NCBI GenBank assembly: GCA_937890745.1
Contig: CALADH010000026.1
Coordinates: 1-37,407 of the forward strand
Length of the DNA stretch: 37,407 nt
DNA from: Scybalocola_A sp900557175
GTDB lineage: Bacteria > Bacillota > Clostridia > Lachnospirales > Lachnospiraceae
Direction of reading: 5' to 3'
Shown here: positions 31,869 through 37,407 of the stretch, one piece after another
How the letters are laid out: every line of letters begins with the position of its first letter
Numbering within the stretch: position 1 is the first letter of the stretch
Notes under the pieces: model-generated
Databases searched by the model: none
Seen by the model: the letters and a program-made list of their open reading frames with translations, nothing else
What the model was told of the DNA's origin: nothing
Made by a program: the position numbers and the translations under genes

Positions 31869-32204
31869 CTATCCCTCCAGCATACGGGTTACTGTTGTGT
31901 CAAAAGTTTCCCAGAGCTCTGTCAGTTCCTTCAAATTATCCACACCCTTCGGCGTAATTGTGTAATATTTTTTAGAAACCTCTCTGTCCTTCGGAAGACT
32001 CCATTCACTCTTTATCATACCGTCATCCTCCAGCCGGTATAATATCGGATAAAGTGTCCCCTCCTTAATCTTAAACAATCCGCTGCTTTGTCTGTCCATT
32101 TCGCTGATCAGCTGATATCCATACGTCGGCGCTCTCGAAATCATCTTTAAAACAATAATCTCCAGCATCCCCCGCTTAAGCTGCCGCTCATAACGAACAT
32201 CCAT
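31869..32204 (-). CDS. PadR-family transcriptional regulator
   Basis: 111 aa, GGAGG before ATG 32204. RQLKRGMLEIIVLKMISRAPTYGYQLISEM, then IKEGTLYPILYRLEDDGMI and KKYYTITPKG form the winged helix of PadR proteins with its recognition and wing segments; the short length fits PadR subfamily 2 with a single dimerisation helix. It probably represses its own operon through the dyad at the promoter (32246-32254). HAAS-type genes are commonly paired with it. The effector is unknown. Confidence 0.9.
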   Translation of the reverse strand: MDVRYERQLKRGMLEIIVLKMISRAPTYGYQLISEMDRQSSGLFKIKEGTLYPILYRLEDDGMIKSEWSLPKDREVSKKYYTITPKGVDNLKELTELWETFDTTVTRMLEG

Positions 32205-32245
32205 CTTATCACCTCCGACTGCCTTTGCTGTTTATTATTTAGTTT

Positions 32246-32284
32246 TACTAAGTACATTTTATGATAAACCATTCGGAATGTCAA
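32246..32284 (-). promoter_or_regulatory. padR operon promoter with downstream dyad (likely PadR operator)
   Basis: TTGACA (32279-32284), 17 bases, TAAAAT (32256-32261). Immediately after the -10 lies TACTTAGTA (32254-32246 on the minus strand), palindromic except for the central base. Autoregulation by PadR at this dyad is inference. Confidence 0.75.
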
Positions 32285-32341
32285 TCATTTGCAGAAATAT
32301 ATTTTAAAAAATATACGTTCAGGCACGACGATGCCTATTGT

Positions 32342-33211
32342 TTATTCAAAAATACTTTTAGATATCTTTTTTGCCGTTTTTGTTGCCGCAAGACCGCCCA
32401 GCGCCGTTTCCCGAAGCTGAAAAGGCAGTGCCCTTCCGACTTTATACATTGCCTCAATCGTCTCATCTGCCGGAATCACCGGATCCATGCCCGATAAAGC
32501 AAGATCAGCAGAAAGCAGCGCATTGACTGCCTGAGACGCATTGCGCGCTGAACACGGCACCTGCACAAGACCGGCCACCGGATCGCAGACAAGCCCCATC
32601 ACATTCATTAATGTAAAGCTGACACTGTTCATCATCATTTCATCCGTGCCGCCCCGCAGCCACACAACCGCAGCTGATGCCATTGCCGCAGCCACGCCGC
32701 ACTCTGCCTGACAGCCGCCCTCTGAACCTGACACTGTTGCATTTTTAGTAATCACAGCACCCACGCCCGAAGCAATAAGCATCGCTTTTAAAATCGCATC
32801 TTCTTCAATATCAAAGTTTTTTTCCATGCCTATAAGCACTGCCGGTAAAATACCGCATGAACCTGCCGTCGGCGCCGCACAAATCTTACCCATAGAAGCA
32901 TTCACCTCACAGGAAGACAGTGCCATAGCCATCGTCTCATTAATAAAGCTGCCGCAAACTGTATTATTTTTATCTGTATACGCCTTTTGCGTCTTTGCGG
33001 TTCCCGAAATCAGCGAACCGACTGTCGGATAAGGCTTGGAAAGCGCTTTTTTTGCCGAAGCTCTCATGACCTCAAGCCTCTCCTTAAGTGCCGCAAAAAT
33101 CTCATTCTCGCTTCTCCCAAAACACTTCATTTCATTTTCAAGAACAATCTGCCATACCGGCTTTCGTTCTTTCCGCGCACACGCGCACAATTCTTCAAGA
33201 TTATGGTACAT
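32342..33211 (-). CDS. sdhA: L-serine dehydratase, iron-sulfur type, alpha subunit
   Basis: 289 aa from ATG 33211 (GGAGGAAG upstream); codons before it in the same frame are not translated. TVGSLISGTAKTQK, INETMAMALSSCEVNASMGKICAAPTAGSCGILPAVL, SGSEGGCQAECGVAAAMASAA and GLVCDPVAGLVQVPC are the SDH alpha hallmarks; the cysteines include those that bind the [4Fe-4S] cluster. With SdhB it deaminates L-serine to pyruvate and ammonia, an oxygen-sensitive reaction. sdhB lies 10 bp upstream. The stop is followed by a weak AGGCA/TGCCT hairpin near 32320-32340 that may serve as terminator. Confidence 0.95.
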   Translation of the reverse strand: MYHNLEELCACARKERKPVWQIVLENEMKCFGRSENEIFAALKERLEVMRASAKKALSKPYPTVGSLISGTAKTQKAYTDKNNTVCGSFINETMAMALSSCEVNASMGKICAAPTAGSCGILPAVLIGMEKNFDIEEDAILKAMLIASGVGAVITKNATVSGSEGGCQAECGVAAAMASAAVVWLRGGTDEMMMNSVSFTLMNVMGLVCDPVAGLVQVPCSARNASQAVNALLSADLALSGMDPVIPADETIEAMYKVGRALPFQLRETALGGLAATKTAKKISKSIFE

Positions 33212-33221
33212 ACTTCCTCCA

Positions 33222-33890
33222 CTAGTCAATTTTATTTAAAGCCTTTACATGCCATGCGGCATCAATTTTTTTAATCCGGCTGACAACATCCTCCGTAATG
33301 ACACTATCTGTTTCAATGACACAAAAAGCCATATCACCCTTAGAACGCCGCGACAGCTTCATCACCGCAATATTAATATCCGCATCCGATAAAATCCCTG
33401 TAATCTGACTGATAACACCCTTTTCATCTCTGTGACTGATAATAAGCGCCGCCGAGTTGGCATCAAACTCTGTTTCAAAATCATTAATCCGGCAAATATT
33501 AATCTGGCCGCCGCCAACGGATGAACCCGTCACCTGCTGTACCTCGCCGTCATCACAATAAAATGTCATGCAAACTGAATTTTCATGAACACCTTCCAGC
33601 TCAATTTCCTCAAAACTGTAAGAAAGTCCACAGCCATCTGCCAAATCAAAGGCTTTTGAAAGCTGCTCGTCATCTTCCCTGATACCCATAGCTCCGGCCA
33701 AAAGCGCGATATCCGTACCGTGTCCCTTATAAGTTTTTGCAAACGAACCGTGAAGTCCGAAAACAACTTTGTGAAACGGTTTTCCGACAATCGCCGCCGC
33801 AGTCCTCGAAAGCCGCGCCGCGCCCGCCGTATGTGAGCTGGACGGTCCAATCATCACCGGACCGATCACATCTAAAATACTAATATCCAT
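33222..33890 (-). CDS. sdhB: L-serine dehydratase, iron-sulfur type, beta subunit
   Basis: 222 aa, GGAGG before ATG 33890. Residues 1-140 are the serine dehydratase beta domain (IGPVMIGPSSSHTAGAARL, GLHGSFAKTYKGHGTDIALLAGAMGI, TGSSVGGGQI). Residues 148-222 form an ACT domain (AALIISHRDEKGVISQITGILSDADINIAVMKLSR), the amino-acid-sensing regulatory module. It pairs with SdhA, 10 bp downstream. The gene follows the pseudouridine synthase gene by 35 bp. Confidence 0.95.
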   Translation of the reverse strand: MDISILDVIGPVMIGPSSSHTAGAARLSRTAAAIVGKPFHKVVFGLHGSFAKTYKGHGTDIALLAGAMGIREDDEQLSKAFDLADGCGLSYSFEEIELEGVHENSVCMTFYCDDGEVQQVTGSSVGGGQINICRINDFETEFDANSAALIISHRDEKGVISQITGILSDADINIAVMKLSRRSKGDMAFCVIETDSVITEDVVSRIKKIDAAWHVKALNKID

Positions 33891-33925
33891 CTATCATTTC
33901 CTCCACTTTTATGTCTGCGCCGCAC

Positions 33926-34642
33926 TTACTTTTCTTCCGCAGACTTTACTGCTTCTGCGAGCTTAAAACACGCTGCCTCCGGCAACGCCTCAAAGATAAG
34001 CTGCTTTTTTGTCCGAGGATGGTAAAATCCCAAAAAGCATGAAAAAAGTCCCATATCAAACCAGCCCTTTTTCCCTTGAAACTCAGGGTTATACTTTGTA
34101 TCGCCGTAAATACCTGCGCCTGCTCCCGCAGTCTGCACCCGGATTTGATGATGTCTTCCTGTTAAAAGCTCAATCTGTACAAGACTGTACTGCATCCCAT
34201 CAACATACCGCGTCCGAAGCACCTTATACAAAAGCTCTGCACGCTTTGCACCGGCGGTCTTTTCCGGCACAATCGACGATGTATTTGTCCGGCCATCCTT
34301 TAAAAGCCAGTTGACAAGATGCCCCTCCTTTTGCGGCAAAAGTCCCGTCAGCAAAGCCATATATTTCTTTTTTACTTTATTTTCCTGTATCTGACGGCTT
34401 AACTGCTTTGCCGCCTCCGGCGTCTTTGCATAGACCATCACACCGCCGACCGGCCTGTCAAGCCGGTGCACAACGCCGACATAAGGTTCTCCCTGCCGCC
34501 TTTGACCGCCTGCTGACGCCAAATAATTTTTTAAATAACTGACCATATCCATCGTCATTGATTTATCGCCCTGCGACGGCATTCCCGAAGGCTTTACAAC
34601 AACAATAATATCTTTATCTTCAAACAATATTTTTACGTTCAT
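33926..34642 (-). CDS. RluA-family pseudouridine synthase without an S4 domain
   Basis: 238 aa, AGG eight bases before ATG 34642. The protein starts directly in the catalytic domain (ILFEDKDIIVVVKPSGMPSQ), so the S4 RNA-binding domain found in RluC/RluD is absent. VHRLDRPVGGVMVYAKT holds the catalytic Asp (HRLDR), and GRHHQIRVQ is the second family motif. It should convert one or more uridines in rRNA or tRNA to pseudouridine; S4-less members include TruC-like and RluA-like enzymes, so the target is uncertain. It probably heads the transcript with sdhBA, driven by the promoter at 34676. Confidence 0.88.
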   Translation of the reverse strand: MNVKILFEDKDIIVVVKPSGMPSQGDKSMTMDMVSYLKNYLASAGGQRRQGEPYVGVVHRLDRPVGGVMVYAKTPEAAKQLSRQIQENKVKKKYMALLTGLLPQKEGHLVNWLLKDGRTNTSSIVPEKTAGAKRAELLYKVLRTRYVDGMQYSLVQIELLTGRHHQIRVQTAGAGAGIYGDTKYNPEFQGKKGWFDMGLFSCFLGFYHPRTKKQLIFEALPEAACFKLAEAVKSAEEK

Positions 34643-34675
34643 AGTTTAACCTGCTCTCAGCTTATTATGTTTCTT

Positions 34676-34684
34676 ATTGTATCA
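34676..34684 (-). promoter_or_regulatory. Extended -10 promoter of the pseudouridine synthase-sdhBA transcript
   Basis: TGATACAAT on the minus strand, 34 bases before ATG 34642; -35 not clear. Confidence 0.55.
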
Positions 34685-34714
34685 AAAGGTAAGAATGAAT
34701 ACCAGTCCCTGAAA

Positions 34715-34755
34715 CAAAAAATAACCGCCCGGGGACATTTTTTACCCCGGACGGT
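34715..34755 (-). terminator. Intrinsic terminator of the dehydrogenase gene
   Basis: ACCG-C-CCGGGG (34724-34734) and CCCCGG-A-CGGT (34745-34755) pair with one mismatch; the tail on the minus strand is TATTTTTTG. It lies 43 bp past the stop at 34798. Confidence 0.88.
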
Positions 34756-34797
34756 CAGTTCATCTGTGTAAGTTAAAATAACTTCACCATTTTAAAA

Positions 34798-35829
34798 TCA
34801 CATAGATTTTTCAGGTGAAATAATATATTTTCCTTTTGCTCTCAGCGCAGGATTTTTGAGTATTTCCTCAAGCTTTTCAAGAGCACATATCTCACAGACC
34901 ATACTTTCCACATCAAGTCGTCCTGAATCAATGAGGTCAAGCGCTCTTTTCTGTGTATACGGATTAATATAGGACGCTTTCAGTTCAAGCTCCTTTTTAA
35001 ATATCTGAAATGGTTTCACTGCAATTGTCTCGTCCGGTTTTGTCAGACCGAACATCATCACAACCGCTTTATTGCCTGCAATATCTATCGCCTGCTCAAT
35101 GGTTGACGGCCGTCCGACACACTCAATAACTGTGTTAATCCATGTCAGACCGCTCTCTTTCAGACGCGCCCGGACATCTTCATGCATCGGATCAATGCAG
35201 ACATCTGCGCCAAGCTTAAACCCGACTTTTCTTTTGCTCTCCACCGGTTCAAGAAGGGCGACCTTTGCCGCTCCGGCCAGCTTCGCAAGCTGAACCATTA
35301 AAAGCCCGATCATACCGCCGCCAACGACAGCGACCTGATGTCCCGGACGGATATTGCACATATCAATACCATGAAGACAGCAGGCTGCAGGCTCTGTCAT
35401 AGCCCCCTGCTCAAACGATGTATTATCTCCCAATTTATAAACCTGACGCTCATTAACCGCACAGTATTCGGCAAAGCCGCCGTCTACTGTTGTGCCATAG
35501 CCTGTCATATGCTCGCAGTAATGTGCCGCACCATTTCTGCATGGTTCGCAGGCGCCGCAGTAACAATTCGGATCAACACACACTCTGTCGCCGGCTTTAT
35601 AAGCCGTCACCGCTTCTCCGACCTCACAAATAACGCCCGAAAACTCATGTCCGAGAATTGTCGGCGGCGTGACCTCGGCCGCACCCTCATCGCCCTCATA
35701 AATATGCACGTCCGTGCCGCACACACCGCACGCCTTAACCTGTATAAGGACATCATGTATCCCAAGCTTTGGCATCTCATGTTCTTCCACACGCAAATCA
35801 TGTTTTCCGTAAAACACTGCACTTTTCAA
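34798..35829 (-). CDS. Zinc-dependent alcohol/polyol dehydrogenase (MDR family)
   Basis: 343 aa from TTG 35829: AGAGG lies eight bases upstream, and the product begins LKSAVFYGKHDLRVEE like the family. The GTG at 35838 overlaps that ribosome binding site and is rejected. Catalytic zinc: CGVCGTD with GHEFSG; structural zinc: CYCGACEPCRNGAAHYC, all four cysteines present. The Rossmann motif is VVGGGMIGLL, and LLEPVESKRKVGFKLGA with an acidic end (E) after the second strand suggests NAD rather than NADP. The nearest relatives are sorbitol/L-iditol and threonine dehydrogenases; the precise substrate is not deducible. The gene has a promoter and terminator of its own. The neighbouring sulfatase suggests host or plant glycan use, but this is weak. 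Confidence 0.88.
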   Translation of the reverse strand: MKSAVFYGKHDLRVEEHEMPKLGIHDVLIQVKACGVCGTDVHIYEGDEGAAEVTPPTILGHEFSGVICEVGEAVTAYKAGDRVCVDPNCYCGACEPCRNGAAHYCEHMTGYGTTVDGGFAEYCAVNERQVYKLGDNTSFEQGAMTEPAACCLHGIDMCNIRPGHQVAVVGGGMIGLLMVQLAKLAGAAKVALLEPVESKRKVGFKLGADVCIDPMHEDVRARLKESGLTWINTVIECVGRPSTIEQAIDIAGNKAVVMMFGLTKPDETIAVKPFQIFKKELELKASYINPYTQKRALDLIDSGRLDVESMVCEICALEKLEEILKNPALRAKGKYIISPEKSM

Positions 35830-35857
35830 ATCAAACACCTCTGTCTTTTTTGTTTTT

Positions 35858-35887
35858 ATGATAGGCCTCCGGTTACTTTACAGTCAA
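35858..35887 (-). promoter_or_regulatory. Promoter of the dehydrogenase gene
   Basis: TTGACT (35882-35887), 18 bases, TATCAT (35858-35863). The start is near 35851, with AGAGG in the leader. Confidence 0.65.
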
Positions 35888-35937
35888 GCGATATCTGCGT
35901 GAAAAATGACTGTTGAATCGTAAACTTCTTCACTCGT

Positions 35938-37362
35938 CTAAAAACTATATACTCTATGCATTGAATTGTCCATATTATCCAAAACCGCATTATTATAGCT
36001 TTTCAGTATAAGTTCCGCCTTCAGCGAAGCATATTCCGGCTTGTCCCACAAATTATGAAATTCCTTCGAATCATTCACCAAGTCATACAGCTCTCCGAAA
36101 TTTTTGCCATGATAAATAACAAGCTTATACCTTCCGTCAAAATACATTGTTGCATCAATATCTTCATGTGTTCCTTTAAGGCAATGATAAAATTCCGAAT
36201 ATACTGCCTCCTTAAAATGATGCGGAGAAGCCTCTCCTGTTAATATATGATAAAAGCTTCTGCCCTGCATGAAATAAGGAACCTCCAAACCTGCTGCTTC
36301 CATCAGCGTCGGTGCAATATCTACAAGTTCAACAAGCGCATCACACTTTAAACCTTGCTTAAATACTGACGGACACGAAATAATCAGCGGTACATGGACA
36401 AGTGCCTCATAAAAATATGCACCTTTCCAATACAGGCCGTGATCACCATTCATTTCTCCATGATCACTCATAAAAATCACAATTGTATTATCTCTCTGTC
36501 CTGTTGTATCAAGATAATTTAATAAACGACCAAATTGATCGTCAATCAATTCTATTTCAGCATAATAATCTCTAAAATGCTCTCTCTTTTCATATTCGCT
36601 CAGAGTACCTATCGGCTCAGCCTGCCCATCCTGTCCGCCTTGCAGAACATCCTTTTGCTGATGCGGCGGTTTATTATCCATCTCCCCATCTTCCCATAAC
36701 GGCAGCGGCATATCCTCCACCTTAAGTCTGTCCTTATATTCCTGCGGCGGATCAAGCGGCGGATGCGGATCAAATGGGTTAATACTGATAAGCCACGGCT
36801 TGCCACTTTTTCTATTTTCCTCCATAAAGTCAATCGCTTTTTCTACACAAAATGTCGTCTGATGATATTGAGCCGGTGTCCCTACCTGCTTACCCGAAAA
36901 TGCCGGATTTGCTTTTGGAGGCCACGAAGCCATTGTCATAAATTTTCCGCCATAAATTTCTTCCCATTTCAGACCTTTTTGCGTAAGCCATGTCTGATAT
37001 GCATTACCGCCGTCCTTCCAGTCATTATGAGGATGATGGCTGTACTCAAAATAAGTATAACCGTCATCTGTACGTTCCTCAACACGCCCCTCCGCAGATG
37101 TCAGATGAAGCTTACCTGTTAAACCACACGTATAGCCATTATCAGCCAAGAGTCTCGTCACAAGCTTTTCATCTTTTGAAAACTTTTCATTACCATTAAA
37201 AATAGCCTTTGTACTTCTCGGATAACGTCCTGTCATAAAGCAGGCACGGCTTGGCGTACATATTGGAGCCTGCGTATAAGCTCTTGTAAAAGCCACACCT
37301 TCTGAAACAAGACGATCTATATTCGGCGTCTTAATATAAGGATTCCCTAAACTATGATATTG
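35938..37362 (-). pseudogene. Type I sulfatase lacking its extreme N-terminus
   Basis: The frame is open from 37362 and stops at 35938. It opens with QYHSLGNPYIKTPNIDRLVSEG, which belongs about 15-20 residues into a normal sulfatase (expected upstream: RPNIL-x5-TDQ). CTPSR (the formylglycine site, Cys/Ser-x-Pro-Ser-Arg) follows at 13-17 when counting from GTG 37296. Later: GLTGKLHL, DPHPPLDPP, FMSDHGEMNGDHGLYWKG, VHVPLIISCP. It would hydrolyse sulfate esters of glycans and needs anaerobic or aerobic FGly maturation, not seen here. The lost first strand normally supplies metal-binding Asp, so the visible frame is probably inactive. GTG 37296 has only a weak start context. If the junction is an assembly artefact the gene could be intact elsewhere. 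Confidence 0.7.
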
Positions 37363-37407
37363 TCAATATTGGTTTACACTTTTTTCTCAAGAATGTTCGA
37401 CCTTATG
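37361..37407. other. Breakpoint: unrelated sequence replaces the sulfatase 5' end
   Basis: Homology to sulfatase ends at about 37360-37365. On the plus strand the following bases start TGTCAATATTGGTTTACAC, with stops in the sulfatase frame. ATATTG-T-CAATAT straddles the edge. The opening TGT and AT-rich motif would suit the end of an insertion sequence (IS21-like ends begin with TG), but too little sequence is present to identify it. Confidence 0.45.

Noticed and set aside
32281..32341. Strong terminator after sdhA
   Set aside because: Only a 5-bp AGGCA/TGCCT stem and an AT-rich palindrome are visible; not enough for a confident call.

Overview
The window looks like chromosomal DNA of an anaerobic, Gram-positive, probably spore-forming member of the Clostridia, most likely Lachnospiraceae. 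Support: class III (oxygen-sensitive) ribonucleotide reductase, an IscR/NifS/NifU iron-sulfur set, a SpoVB-like flippase, an ECF-type transporter subunit, an iron-sulfur type L-serine dehydratase, Gram-positive cis-RNAs (T-box, yybP-ykoY), strong AGGAGG-type ribosome binding sites and many extended -10 (TGnTATAAT) promoters. The family placement is inference; no rRNA or marker gene is present.

Layout. 1-5050 is the edge of an envelope/exopolysaccharide region: the 5' end of a polyprenyl-phosphate sugar transferase, a secreted amidase with DUF4214 repeats, UDP-galactopyranose mutase and a wall-binding polysaccharide deacetylase, all on the minus strand. 5097-7304 is a RecD2-type helicase. Upstream of it, 7381-7650 looks like an independently transcribed, terminated RNA with three copies of a GAGGTACAGACC motif. 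7840-10650 is a P-type cation ATPase under a yybP-ykoY (Mn2+) riboswitch with a clear terminator platform. 10707-15073 holds a SpoVB-like flippase, an ECF S component, pyrF, a pair of 78-bp triple-hairpin repeats and a YwaF-like membrane protein.

15247-18332 (plus strand) is a T-box controlled trpXYZ-type ABC transporter. 18381-21205 is nrdDG behind two NrdR-like boxes. 21308-24731 is the iron-sulfur region: DUF3810 membrane protein, iscR, nifS and nifU, with a candidate IscR site at the nifS promoter. 24815-28964 (plus strand) carries cardiolipin synthase, an unusual leaderless BMP-domain protein and a small metallophosphoesterase. 28978-32284 has an acyltransferase-3 protein and a compact padR / HAAS-NfeD fusion / SPFH operon. 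32342-34684 encodes L-serine dehydratase (sdhBA) behind an S4-less RluA-type pseudouridine synthase. 34798-35887 is a zinc alcohol/polyol dehydrogenase. 35938 to the end is a sulfatase that loses its extreme N-terminus at 37361-37365, where unrelated sequence begins, probably the edge of an insertion.

The best candidates for something undescribed are the three-repeat RNA upstream of recD2, the cytoplasmic ParB-like/BMP fusion with its phosphoesterase partner, the padR/HAAS-NfeD/SPFH operon, and the 78-bp triple-hairpin repeat. The riboswitch, T-box, NrdR and IscR assignments are matches to known classes made by eye. No tRNA, rRNA, CRISPR array or complete insertion sequence was seen.
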